This document shows, one piece after another, positions 8,856 to 18,058 of a DNA stretch of 64,000 nucleotides. Origin of the DNA: Bacteroidota bacterium (GTDB lineage Bacteria > Bacteroidota > Bacteroidia > Flavobacteriales_E > Vicingaceae); NCBI GenBank assembly GCA_013112545.1, contig JABFGJ010000015.1, positions 1 through 64,000 on the forward strand, in the 5' to 3' direction. The position numbers and the translations under genes are program-made. Position 1 is the stretch's first letter. The number at the start of each line of letters is the position of its first letter. Under the pieces are notes generated by a model that saw nothing but the letters and a program-made list of their open reading frames with translations, was not told where the DNA came from and made no database searches.

Positions 8856-8983
8856 AAGCAAGCACATTTGCAATTCGCACAAGCCAACGCACAGACCAAA
8901 AATTGCAAAAGAGCTTGCTTTGCCAACGTAGACAAAATTGTTTTTAAAAAATTTCCCAACGCTTCAAAAAAAATAAAAATACA
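8856..8983. repeat. Right flanking repeat block of the six-gene operon
   Basis: It begins one base after the operon's last gene. A hairpin with arms 8856-8875 and 8901-8920 (18 of 20 paired, with the same ACA/AGA internal mismatch as the left copy), a loop with CACAAGCCAACGC and a trailing TGCCAACG repeat the left block in the same orientation. Inverted copies of the left AT-rich boxes follow at 8934-8952 (19 of 19) and 8968-8983 (16 of 16). Confidence 0.7.
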
Positions 8984-9066
8984 CCAACACACAGCCCGAC
9001 AAAGACAGCAGACAATGACACAAAAACTCAACACTGATAAAACATACAACGACACGGAAGAAAGAA

Positions 9067-9206
9067 GGCCAGCAGGTAACAGCACCTATAAGAAATTGGC
9101 GGTTCAGTGGTTAAATGAAGTTCAGTTTTTCAATCAAAGTTTTGTGCAGTTTGACAGTTTTGTGCTTCGAAATCGCCAACTTCTTATAGCTGCAAAACGT
9201 CAAACT
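9067..9206 (+). other. attC-like folded cassette junction c, left part
   Basis: The outer box GGCCAGCAGGTAAC (9067-9080) pairs with GTTACCTGCAAGCC at 829-842 (12 of 14) and so closes the 8.25-kb cassette. The stem arms 9082-9104 and 9171-9193 pair in about 20 of 23 positions. As in site b, the loop begins TTCAGTGG and ends TTCGAAATC. The site is interrupted after 9206 by the insertion sequence and resumes at 10,893. Confidence 0.6.
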
Positions 9207-10892
9207 GTCTAAAAACCTCTCTACTTTTTCAACATTAAATTTTTGATAAACCTTTTAGTTCTTTCAGCTTTAAAAGAGAGGTTTAAGTACCTTTAGGTAT
9301 GAAATTCATCAAAGGAAAAGACCGCAATCAAACTGAGTTCTTTTGTTTAGATCAAACCATTGAGCAAGACAATGAAGTTCGTTTAATTGATTTGTTTGTC
9401 GGGAGTTTAACTCTTAACGACTATGGGTTTAAAACAGAGTTTATAGAAAATGGTAGGCCTGCATATCATCCATCTGATTTGCTGCGATTGTTCATTTACG
9501 GTTATTTGAATCGCATACGTTCATCACGGCATTTGGAAAGGGAATGTAAACGAAACTTGGAAGTTATGTGGCTGATGTGTGGACTTATTCCCGATCATAA
9601 CACAATTGCTAATTTTAGAAAGAACAATTCCAAGTCCATTCGCAAAGTGTTTCGTGCAACGGTTCAATTGGCCAAACATTTTGATTTAATTGGTGGTAAA
9701 CTTATTGCCGGTGACAGTACTAAAATGCGAGCCCAAAATTCAAAGAAAAACAATTTTAACGAGAGAAAAATTGAACGACATCTCGCTTATATTGATGCAA
9801 AGGTAGAAGAGTATTCAGCTATTTTAGCAGCAGAAGATGGCGATAATTATAAAAAACAAGAAGCTCAAAACAAGATACAAAAACATCTCCATCAGCGAGC
9901 TAAATATGAGCAATTGCAAGAGGAGTTGAATCAGAGCGGAGAAGTACAAATTTCCACCTCTGATCCCGATAGCCGACAGCTCATTACACGAAATACAATT
10001 ACAGAGGTAGCATACAACATTCAAACCACTGTGGATGCCAAACACAATATTCCTATTGATTTTAAAGTCACTAATGAAAATGATTCTAAAGCTATGGGGC
10101 GTATGGTTCGCAGAGCTAAAACAATTTTAAAGAAATCAGATTTTACAGCACTTTATGATAAAGGGTATCACACAGGAACAGAGTTTGACTATGCGCACAA
10201 ACAGGGCGTAGAAGTTATTGTAGCATTTCCGGGAGTTGCTTCGCATGCTCCCGATATGACTTTTGATGTAGAGCATTTCACATACGACAAAACACTTGAT
10301 GAATATACTTGCCCTGCCGGAGAAAAACTTACTAGCAATGGTAGTTGGTATAATAAAAAAAGTGGCAAGACGATAAATCGTGTTAAACACTACAAAACAA
10401 AGGCTTGTAAAAGCTGTGATTTTTTTGAACGCTGCACAAAAAACAAAGCAGGAAGACTTATTGAGCGTTCTGAACACATGGATTTAATAGAAGCTAATAA
10501 GAAAAGATTAAACGAGCAAATGGAGCTTTACAGAAAAAGGCAAGCTATTGTAGAGCATCCTTATGGTGTGATTAAACGACAGTGGGATTTCTATTACATC
10601 ATGACTAAAAAAACAATGAAGCATGCTGTAGCAGATGTAGGAATGATCTTTACGGCCTACAACCTCAGAAGGATTTTTAACCTTGTAAGTCAAAATGAGC
10701 TAAAAGCCCACTTCAAGCATATTGGGCGTTGTTTTTATACCTTTAAAAGGCAATTTGCAGTAATTGACGCTCTTTTAAGTTCCAAAACTGGTAATTACAG
10801 ACTGATTTTACAAATAAGCTAAATTGCTTAAAAAGTGCTATTTTTAACCAAAACTAAAGTTTTACTAAAAATTTAGAAAGGGTTTTTAGACG
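9207..10892 (+). mobile_element. IS1182-family insertion sequence
   Basis: It is a 1686-base element with terminal inverted repeats: GTCTAAAAACC with further pyrimidine-rich matches at the left end, and the reverse complement at 10,881-10,891 on the right. It is flanked by a four-base direct duplication AACT (9203-9206 and 10,893-10,896). It holds one transposase gene. Removing it and one AACT restores a continuous junction in which AACGTCA and TGACGTT face each other, so the target was itself palindromic. Confidence 0.85.
9299..10822 (+). CDS. IS1182-family transposase
   Basis: The protein has 507 residues, full length for the family. The N-terminal domain (YHPSDLLRLFIYGYLNRIRSSR at about 56-77, broken here only for description, and the PDHNTIANFRK region near 98) is typical of IS1182/IS1380-like DDE transposases. 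The acidic residues are D139 in IAGDSTKMRA, an Asp in ALYDKGYHTG and a Glu in VEHPYGVIKRQWDF. A CxxC...CxxC segment (TCPAGEK ... CKSCDFFERC) is also present, as usual in the family. The frame is open and the element's ends are intact, so it may still be active. Confidence 0.93.
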   Translation: MKFIKGKDRNQTEFFCLDQTIEQDNEVRLIDLFVGSLTLNDYGFKTEFIENGRPAYHPSDLLRLFIYGYLNRIRSSRHLERECKRNLEVMWLMCGLIPDHNTIANFRKNNSKSIRKVFRATVQLAKHFDLIGGKLIAGDSTKMRAQNSKKNNFNERKIERHLAYIDAKVEEYSAILAAEDGDNYKKQEAQNKIQKHLHQRAKYEQLQEELNQSGEVQISTSDPDSRQLITRNTITEVAYNIQTTVDAKHNIPIDFKVTNENDSKAMGRMVRRAKTILKKSDFTALYDKGYHTGTEFDYAHKQGVEVIVAFPGVASHAPDMTFDVEHFTYDKTLDEYTCPAGEKLTSNGSWYNKKSGKTINRVKHYKTKACKSCDFFERCTKNKAGRLIERSEHMDLIEANKKRLNEQMELYRKRQAIVEHPYGVIKRQWDFYYIMTKKTMKHAVADVGMIFTAYNLRRIFNLVSQNELKAHFKHIGRCFYTFKRQFAVIDALLSSKTGNYRLILQIS

Positions 10893-10911
10893 AACTGACG
10901 TTAGCAAGCAT
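10893..10911 (+). other. attC-like cassette junction c, right part
   Basis: This is the continuation of site c beyond the insertion sequence: AACT duplication, GACG, then GTTAGCAAGC (10,900-10,909), which corresponds to GTTACCTGCAAGC and GTTGGTAGCAAGC at the other junctions. It marks the start of the next cassette. A partner CTTGCTAA lies at 11,361-11,368. Confidence 0.5.
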
Positions 10912-10919
10912 TAAGACTA

Positions 10920-11354
10920 ATGAAAAAAATAATCTCAATTTTTACTTTAATAATTCTCTGTTCTATAAGCTATGGACAAGACCAAAAGGAAGAGTTCACT
11001 ATTGTTGAGAATATGCCAATCTTCAAAGGCTGCGAGAAAAAGAAAACTCAATCAAAAAGAGACCAATGTACAAATGTTGAGCTTTATAAGTTCATTGTAA
11101 AAAATGTTCGCTACCCAAAGGATTTATTTGGACAAGGTCTAAGCGGAACGACATATGTAACTTTTAGGGTTGACACAACAGGGAAGGTTATAGATGAAAG
11201 AATAGAAGGAAAATTTCCGGGAGAATCTGGATATAAATTTGATGAAGAAGCTTTAAAAGTTGTAAGACAGATACCTACAATGACGCCAGGAATGACAAAA
11301 GGAGAGCCACAAGCAGTTCAATACACAATTCCTGTAAGGTTTAGTGAAAAATAA
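10920..11354 (+). CDS. Secreted TonB C-terminal domain protein
   Basis: The protein has 144 residues. It has a signal peptide (about 1-19, ending SYGQ), then a TonB C-terminal-like domain: FKGC, YKFIVKNVRYPKDL, GTTYVTFRVDTTGKVIDERI and a final PVRFSEK. The usual membrane anchor and proline-rich spacer of TonB are missing, so it is a stand-alone periplasmic TonB-like domain, common in Bacteroidota and of unclear role. Its ATG lies 10 bases after the cassette start box, and the gene fills the small cassette 10,900-11,370. The energy-transducer function is therefore not certain. Confidence 0.8.
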   Translation: MKKIISIFTLIILCSISYGQDQKEEFTIVENMPIFKGCEKKKTQSKRDQCTNVELYKFIVKNVRYPKDLFGQGLSGTTYVTFRVDTTGKVIDERIEGKFPGESGYKFDEEALKVVRQIPTMTPGMTKGEPQAVQYTIPVRFSEK

Positions 11355-11360
11355 AAACGA

Positions 11361-11447
11361 CTTGCTAATCGAGTAGATGGCTCCGCCCCTAAATAGGGAC
11401 GGAGTTCGCCTCTCACACCATCCCGCCTTTTGCGTGACGGTTCGCAA
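11361..11447 (-). mobile_element. Possible 3' end remnant of a group II (IIC-like) intron in a cassette junction
   Basis: Read on the - strand, GAACCGTC...GATGGTGTGAGAGG (11,411-11,444) folds like an intron domain V. A second hairpin with CTCCG/CGGAG arms then ends in CTACTCGAT at 11,369, in the manner of a domain VI and 3' splice site. The exon side reads TAGCAAG, the reverse of the cassette-end box CTTGCTAA. IIC-attC introns are known to insert in attC sites against the direction of the cassette gene, which fits the orientation here. No maturase frame remains. The call rests on short motifs only. Confidence 0.42.
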
Positions 11448-11714
11448 CCCACCTTGTCAATCGCACTTTACAGCAATTGAAACTATTTTATACTTTCTGA
11501 AAAGGCTACAGTTTTCTTGAGAGCCAACCATCATAGCTAAAAGCGAGATTGGTTAATCAAGTCTATGCTTCAATCTTTGACAAAATACAAACTCTGCACC
11601 AATTTCTCCAAGTGGACTTCCCCAACATCATTAAATTAGATTTTTAATCAAACCAATCTGGCTAACAAAAAAGTAATTTACAATTGATTCTCAATTATTT
11701 GCTTAATCTAGGCC

Positions 11715-11747
11715 AGACCTCCAAGGTTTTGAAAACCTTGGAGGTCT
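11715..11747. repeat. REP-like perfect palindrome
   Basis: Two 16-base arms around a single G (AGACCTCCAAGGTTTT and its reverse complement) form a perfect hairpin. Palindromes of this kind recur between genes in many Bacteroidota. It lies in a stretch (11,448-11,807) with no gene that I can support, and could act as a bidirectional terminator. No RAYT transposase is in the window. Confidence 0.6.
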
Positions 11748-11807
11748 TCTCCTGTGAATCTAAATGACAGATAAGCTTATGTGAAAAATAACTAATTTGG
11801 GCTATGT

Positions 11808-11838
11808 TTAAACGCGGATTAAGCTACCGTTGGTATGC
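11808..11838 (+). other. Cassette junction half-site e
   Basis: GCGGATTAAGCTACC followed by GTTGGTATGC (11,829-11,838) resembles the right half of site b (ATCCGCTAC...CCGTTACC). It stands 30 bases before the start of the next gene, as expected for a cassette start. A left half and a well-matching cassette end (weakly GCATTCACAC at 12,524-12,533) are not clear, so the element is decayed or the reading is wrong. Confidence 0.3.
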
Positions 11839-11868
11839 TTATGTTTGGTTGTTGTAACACTTCTAATT

Positions 11869-12501
11869 ATGAGAAACATAATTAACATAATCAACATAGA
11901 AAGACAATCTCTATTGAAGGGATTAGCAATTTCATTTCTCCTCACCTTACCTTTTACTTTTCTTCCGACGATAATTAAACATGGGCTTTCAATTAGAGCT
12001 ATTGTAGAGAGATTTAATGACTCAATTCTATACTCCTTTGGGTTCAGTCTAATTGTTGTCATTGCTGCGATTATTCACAACTACAATGGTCTTGTTGACA
12101 GAAAATGGTATTTTGATAAACCTGCTTTCAAAGATTTAGAATTCTACGGCAGAATTGACGGAGTGAACAGTGTAGTTCATGATCTGGAAACTGTGCTACT
12201 TGGAAAAATTGATAACTACTTCTTTAGACTAAATTTGGTTGGCATAGATAAAGCAAATCCATATTTAGAAATTGTGCCGCTAATCGACTTAATTGAAAAA
12301 GAAAAAGAAATAGATGAATTGAAATTGGAATATAATTTTCAAAAAAATTTTTTCTTTGGTATGAGAATAAAGTTAAGCGAGATTGACCTTGCAGACTCAA
12401 AGGCAGTTCGAATTATATTAACTAAATTGGCTAAGAAATTCAATGAGCTGAATTTTGAAAGCTTAGAACTGGATGAAAATGAATTAGAAAATGGTTTATA
12501 A
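11869..12501 (+). CDS. Membrane protein of unknown function, last accessory cassette
   Basis: The protein has 210 residues from the ATG at 11,869; a TTG in the same frame at 11,830 lies inside the cassette start box and is less likely. Two transmembrane helices (about residues 19-37 and 50-68) are followed by a cytoplasmic domain with a charged end. I recognise no family. The gene lies alone between a cassette half-site and the gltA terminator, on the opposite strand to gltA. It has no visible partner. Confidence 0.6.
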   Translation: MRNIINIINIERQSLLKGLAISFLLTLPFTFLPTIIKHGLSIRAIVERFNDSILYSFGFSLIVVIAAIIHNYNGLVDRKWYFDKPAFKDLEFYGRIDGVNSVVHDLETVLLGKIDNYFFRLNLVGIDKANPYLEIVPLIDLIEKEKEIDELKLEYNFQKNFFFGMRIKLSEIDLADSKAVRIILTKLAKKFNELNFESLELDENELENGL

Positions 12502-12548
12502 ACTGTACTATTTTTTGGTGAGCATTCACACAGCCATTCTAAGAAAAC

Positions 12549-12574
12549 AAAAAAGGCAGCTTTTCAGCTGCCTT
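12549..12574 (-). terminator. Terminator of gltA
   Basis: The stem GGCAGC (12,555-12,560) and GCTGCC (12,567-12,572), extended by AA/TT, is followed on the - strand by a run of T. It lies 22 bases beyond the gltA stop and would also block read-through from the + strand cassette gene. Confidence 0.75.
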
Positions 12575-12595
12575 CATAAATCAAATTAATTTATT

Positions 12596-13882
12596 CTATC
12601 GCTTATCTAGAGCTACAAATGGTCTTAAATTCATACCGGTATAAACCTGTCTTGGTCTTCCTATCGGTTCTTTATTTTCTCTCATTTCTTTCCATTGTGC
12701 AATCCAGCCTGGTAATCTACCAATTGTAAACATTACTGTAAACATAGAGGTTGGTATTCCAATGGCACGATATATTATACCAGAGTAGAAATCTACGTTT
12801 GGATACAATTTGCGCTCTATGAAATAAGGATCGTTCAATGCAATTTCTTCTAAACCTTTTGCAATTTCTAAAATTGGGTCGTTTACTCCCAACTGAGCCA
12901 ATACATCATCAGCAGCTTTTTTAATTATGGTTGCTCTTGGGTCAAAATTCTTATACACTCGATGTCCAAAGCCCATTAAACGGAAAGGATCATTTTTATC
13001 TTTCGCTTTAGCCATGTATTTTTTTACATCACCACCGTCTTTTTTAATGTTTTGCAACATCTCAATTACTGCTTGGTTTGCACCACCATGCAAAGGGCCC
13101 CAAAGTGCTCCAATACCTGCTGCTACAGAAGCATACAAACTTGAATGAGATGAACCTACTATTCTTACTGTAGATGTAGAACAGTTTTGTTCGTGATCGG
13201 CATGAAGAATTAATAATTTATCTAATGCGTTTGCAACAACTGGGTCAACTTCATAATCTGCAGAAGGTACAGCAAACATCATTTTCAAGAAATTAGAACA
13301 ATAATCTAATCGATTGTCTGGATAATTTGCAGGATGACCTATTTCATTTTTATAAGCCCAAGCAGCCATAGTTGGCAATTTGGCTAACAAGCGTTTGATA
13401 CTTAAATCTACTTCAGCTACAGAACGATTAGGATCTAAAGATTCAGGATAAAAAGCAGTTAAAGATGAAACCAATGAAGATAAAACACCCATAGGATGAG
13501 AATTAGAAGGAAATCCTTCTAAAATATTTTTAATGTCCTCATGAATTAGGGTATGTTGAGTAATATCTTTTCTGAAAGAATTAAGAGTTTCTGCATTTGG
13601 TAACTCACCATAAATTAACAAATGTGAAACTTCTAAAAAAGTTGATTTCTCAGCGAGTTCCTCAATCGAATATCCCCTATACCTTAAAATCCCCTTTTCG
13701 CCATCTAAAAACGTAATTGCACTTTTAGTTGAGCCCGTGTTTTTATATCCAGGATCAATCGTTATTAAACCAGATTGCCCTCGTAAGGCACTAATATCAA
13801 TAGCTTTCTCGTTTTCTGTACCTTCAATTATAGGTAATTCATAAACTTTGTCTCCGATTTTTAATTGCGCTGTTTCTTCCAT
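12596..13882 (-). CDS. gltA: Citrate synthase
   Basis: The enzyme condenses acetyl-CoA and oxaloacetate to citrate, the entry step of the TCA cycle in the cytoplasm. It is a 428-residue type II (hexameric, Gram-negative type) enzyme with an N-terminal beta domain. Catalytic regions visible are CSTSTVRIVGSSH, PLHGGANQAVIEML (active-site His) and MGFGHRVYKNFDPRA (His and Arg ligands). The gene stands 137 bases after eno and has its own consensus promoter, so it is not strictly dependent on the upstream genes. Confidence 0.97.
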   Translation of the reverse strand: MEETAQLKIGDKVYELPIIEGTENEKAIDISALRGQSGLITIDPGYKNTGSTKSAITFLDGEKGILRYRGYSIEELAEKSTFLEVSHLLIYGELPNAETLNSFRKDITQHTLIHEDIKNILEGFPSNSHPMGVLSSLVSSLTAFYPESLDPNRSVAEVDLSIKRLLAKLPTMAAWAYKNEIGHPANYPDNRLDYCSNFLKMMFAVPSADYEVDPVVANALDKLLILHADHEQNCSTSTVRIVGSSHSSLYASVAAGIGALWGPLHGGANQAVIEMLQNIKKDGGDVKKYMAKAKDKNDPFRLMGFGHRVYKNFDPRATIIKKAADDVLAQLGVNDPILEIAKGLEEIALNDPYFIERKLYPNVDFYSGIIYRAIGIPTSMFTVMFTIGRLPGWIAQWKEMRENKEPIGRPRQVYTGMNLRPFVALDKR

Positions 13883-13946
13883 TTCTTCTTCTTCTTTTTA
13901 AGGTGATATACTCAAATTGGATTTTTTCATCCATTTTGTCGAATTG

Positions 13947-13977
13947 CAAAAGTAATCAAGTAGCAATCACTTTCAAA
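13947..13977 (-). promoter_or_regulatory. Bacteroidota consensus promoter of gltA
   Basis: On the - strand, TTTG (13,977-13,974), a spacer of exactly 19 bases, and TACTTTTG (13,954-13,947) give a perfect match to the TTTG-N19-TAnnTTTG promoter of the Bacteroidota primary sigma factor. The ATG lies about 65 bases downstream. Confidence 0.75.
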
Positions 13978-14019
13978 ATTCTTATGTTAAAAGAAAATTA
14001 AATATATTTCCTTTTGTAT

Positions 14020-15309
<1,290 letters not shown>

Positions 15310-16419
15310 TTATTTTTTATGTTGTGCAATAATTTCAATAAAGTTGTCGAACAAATACCTCGAATCATGAGGGCCTGGAGAAGACTCTGGATGATATTGT
15401 ACAGAAAAGATTGGTTTTGTTTTATGCTTAATTCCCGCAACTGTGTCATCATTTAAATGAACATGAGAAATCTCAACTTGTTCAGATTTTTCAGCAGATT
15501 CTCGGTCAACAACAAAACCGTGATTTTGAGAAGTCACTTCTCCTTTACCAGTCAATAAATTTATAACCGGATGATTGATACCTCGATGTCCATTGTGCAT
15601 TTTAATGGTTTTAAGACCATAAGCCAAGGAAAGCAATTGATGTCCTAAACAGATGCCAAAAATGGGTTTTCCGGTTTCTATTAAATCCTTAACAATTTGA
15701 ATAGAGTCTAACATTACTGAAGGATCTCCTGGGCCATTACTCAACATAATACCATCGGGAGACCAAGCCATAATCTCATCTTTAGTAGCGCCCATCGGGA
15801 AAACTTTCAGATAAGCATCTCTTTCATTTAAACATCTCAAGATGTTCTTTTTTGTGCCATAATCGATTACAGCAATTTTAAAGGCAGCATTTTCATCGCC
15901 CAAAAAGTAAGGCTCTTTTATAGAAACTTTAGAAGAAAGCTCTAAGCCTTGCATAGATGGAACTTTTGATAATTGTGCTTTCAATTTATCAATATCAAAT
16001 TCTTCAGAAGAAATGATAACATTCATGGCGCCTTTATCTCGAATTAATTTCACCAATGACCTAGTATCAACATCGGTTAATGCTACTATTTTATTTTGTT
16101 CGAAGTAATTTTGTAAAGAGCCATTAGCCATTGGTCTGGAATAACCTTCCGAAAACTTTTTACAAATTAAACCAGATATTTTCACGCTATCAGATTCTAC
16201 TTCTGTGTCAACAACTCCATAATTTCCTATATGAGCAGTAGCACAAACCATTACTTGCCCATAATAAGAGGGATCCGTAAAAATTTCTTGATAACCCGTC
16301 ATACCTGTATTGAAACAGATTTCACCGGTGCTTGTTCCTATTATTCCTGCTGAGTATCCATGAAAAACTGAGCCATCTTCAAGTACAGCAATAGCCTTCG
16401 TTTTTGATTTATATTTCAT
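15310..16419 (-). CDS. carA: Carbamoyl-phosphate synthase small (glutaminase) subunit
   Basis: CarA hydrolyses glutamine and channels ammonia to CarB for pyrimidine and arginine synthesis. The protein has 369 residues. The N-terminal CarA domain (LEDGSVFHGYSAG, FNTGMTGYQEI) is followed by a class I glutamine amidotransferase with nucleophile Cys in FGICLGHQLL and His/Glu in VQYHPESSPGPHDS. carB is not in the window. A terminator lies just upstream, so carA-eno probably form a unit separate from the ribosomal genes. Confidence 0.97.
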   Translation of the reverse strand: MKYKSKTKAIAVLEDGSVFHGYSAGIIGTSTGEICFNTGMTGYQEIFTDPSYYGQVMVCATAHIGNYGVVDTEVESDSVKISGLICKKFSEGYSRPMANGSLQNYFEQNKIVALTDVDTRSLVKLIRDKGAMNVIISSEEFDIDKLKAQLSKVPSMQGLELSSKVSIKEPYFLGDENAAFKIAVIDYGTKKNILRCLNERDAYLKVFPMGATKDEIMAWSPDGIMLSNGPGDPSVMLDSIQIVKDLIETGKPIFGICLGHQLLSLAYGLKTIKMHNGHRGINHPVINLLTGKGEVTSQNHGFVVDRESAEKSEQVEISHVHLNDDTVAGIKHKTKPIFSVQYHPESSPGPHDSRYLFDNFIEIIAQHKK

Positions 16420-16435
16420 ACCTTAAATTTTGCAC

Positions 16436-16470
16436 AAAAAAAAAGATAAAACATGATGTTTTACCTTTTT
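16436..16470 (-). terminator. Terminator after rplQ
   Basis: The stem GATAAAACAT with ATGTTTTACC (16,445-16,465), flanked by A and T runs, gives a T-rich tail on the - strand. It separates the long ribosomal operon from carA. Some read-through is possible. Confidence 0.6.
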
Positions 16471-16503
16471 TTATTTAAAAATTATACACTTTCTATCAAC
16501 GAA

Positions 16504-17037
16504 TTAGTCCTTTTTATCAGCTGGAGCCTCATCCGTGTTTTCAGCTTTTGGCTCTTCTGTTTTTGGGGTTTCTGCTTTCGTTTCAACTTCAGTAGTTTCA
16601 GCTTTAGTAGCACTTGCTCCACCGCTTCTTCTTCTTCTTGTTTTCTTTTTCTCTACTTTGGCTTCAGAAACATAGATTTCATTAAAATCTACTAATTCCA
16701 TCATACACATTTCAGCATTATCTCCAAGTCTATTTCCTGTTTTAATAATACGTGTATATCCACCTGGTCGATCAGCTACTTTAGGAGCAATTTCTCTAAA
16801 TAATTCAGATACAATGTGCTTGCTATTTAAGTAACTAAATACTACCCTTCTTGAATGTGTAGAATCGTTTTTCGATTTTGTAATCAAAGGTTCTACAAAG
16901 CCTCTTAATGCTTTAGCTTTTGCAAGAGTTGTATTTATTCTCTTGTGCTCAATTAGTGAACATGCCATGTTAGAAAGCATCGCTTTTCTATGTGACTTCG
17001 TTCTACCTAAATGGTTAAATTTCTTTCCGTGTCTCAT
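16504..17037 (-). CDS. rplQ: 50S ribosomal protein L17
   Basis: L17 sits near the peptide exit side of the large subunit. Residues 1-120 are the conserved domain ([20 protein letters not shown]). The remaining 55 or so residues are a low-complexity tail, first basic (KKKTRRRR), then acidic with repeated E, T, A, K and P. Such a tail makes it 177 residues against about 120-130 in E. coli and is common in Bacteroidota. It is the last gene of the alpha cluster, five bases after rpoA. Confidence 0.97.
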   Translation of the reverse strand: MRHGKKFNHLGRTKSHRKAMLSNMACSLIEHKRINTTLAKAKALRGFVEPLITKSKNDSTHSRRVVFSYLNSKHIVSELFREIAPKVADRPGGYTRIIKTGNRLGDNAEMCMMELVDFNEIYVSEAKVEKKKTRRRRSGGASATKAETTEVETKAETPKTEEPKAENTDEAPADKKD

Positions 17038-17042
17038 TTCCC

Positions 17043-18035
17043 TTAGTCCTTATCAAGTTTGTATTTAGAAACATTCATTCCAAACGTTAAGTTTTTGTTT
17101 TCAACTAATTCGTCTAGTTCAGTTAATGATTTTTTACCAAAATTTCTAAATTTCAATAAATCATTTTTGTTGAATTGTACAAGTTCACCCAATGTTTCAA
17201 CATCTGCAGCTTTCAAGCAATTTAATGCTCTTACAGATAAATCCATATCGATTAACTTGGTTTTTAACAATTGACGCATGTGTAATGAATCTTCATCAAA
17301 TTCTTCAACTGCTGATTTAACTTCAGTCTCAAGAGCTATTTTCTCATCAGAAAATAACATAAAGTGCTGAATTAAAATTTTAGCAGCTTCTTTCAATGCT
17401 TCTTTTGGATGAACAGAACCGTCAGATTCTATGTTCATAATTAACTTTTCGTAGTCAGTTTTTTGCTCTACCCTATAGTTTTCAATGCTATAATTTACAT
17501 TTTTAATAGGAGTATAAATTGCATCAATAGGAATAAATCCAATAGGAGCATCTTCTTGTCTGTTTTCATCAGAAGGAACATAACCTCTACCTTTGTTTAT
17601 GGTTAATTCCATTTGTATTTTCACTGAAGTCTCCATGCTGCAGATTACCAAATCAGGGTTTAAAACCTGAAATGCAGAAGTGAATTTTCCAATGTCTCCA
17701 GCAGTCAATGTATCTTGTCCTGAAACTGATATTGTTACTTTTTCTGAATCTGAACCTTCAATTTGTTGTTTAAAACGTACTTGCTTTAAATTTAGGATGA
17801 TTGAAGTTACATCTTCAACAACACCGTTGATTGAAGAAAATTCATGATCTACACCTTCTATGCGGATACCAGTAATTGCAAAACCTTCTAAAGAAGAAAG
17901 TAAAATTCTACGAATTGCATTTCCGATTGTAATTCCGTAACCAGGCTCTAATGGTCTAAATTCAAACTGACCATTAAAGTCATTTGATTCTATCATTATA
18001 ACCTTGTCAGGTCTTTGAAAATCTAATATTGCCAT
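17043..18035 (-). CDS. rpoA: RNA polymerase alpha subunit
   Basis: The 330-residue alpha subunit nucleates RNA polymerase assembly. The N-terminal dimerisation domain carries the [20 protein letters not shown] region near residue 33. A short linker precedes the C-terminal domain with [16 protein letters not shown] and the helix-hairpin [14 protein letters not shown] that contacts UP elements and activators. It lies between rpsD and rplQ as in most bacteria. Confidence 0.98.
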   Translation of the reverse strand: MAILDFQRPDKVIMIESNDFNGQFEFRPLEPGYGITIGNAIRRILLSSLEGFAITGIRIEGVDHEFSSINGVVEDVTSIILNLKQVRFKQQIEGSDSEKVTISVSGQDTLTAGDIGKFTSAFQVLNPDLVICSMETSVKIQMELTINKGRGYVPSDENRQEDAPIGFIPIDAIYTPIKNVNYSIENYRVEQKTDYEKLIMNIESDGSVHPKEALKEAAKILIQHFMLFSDEKIALETEVKSAVEEFDEDSLHMRQLLKTKLIDMDLSVRALNCLKAADVETLGELVQFNKNDLLKFRNFGKKSLTELDELVENKNLTFGMNVSKYKLDKD

Positions 18036-18058
18036 AATTAATTCTTTTTTACCAGTTA

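Noticed and set aside
8868-9212. 114-codon + strand frame after the operon
   Set aside because: It covers the right repeat block and junction c and ends within the insertion sequence; there is no recognisable domain and no spacing signal.
1-12500. Classic integron with integrase and canonical attC sites
   Set aside because: No tyrosine recombinase gene is in the window, and the core boxes do not fit RYYYAAC/GTTRRRY. I keep only an attC-like reading.
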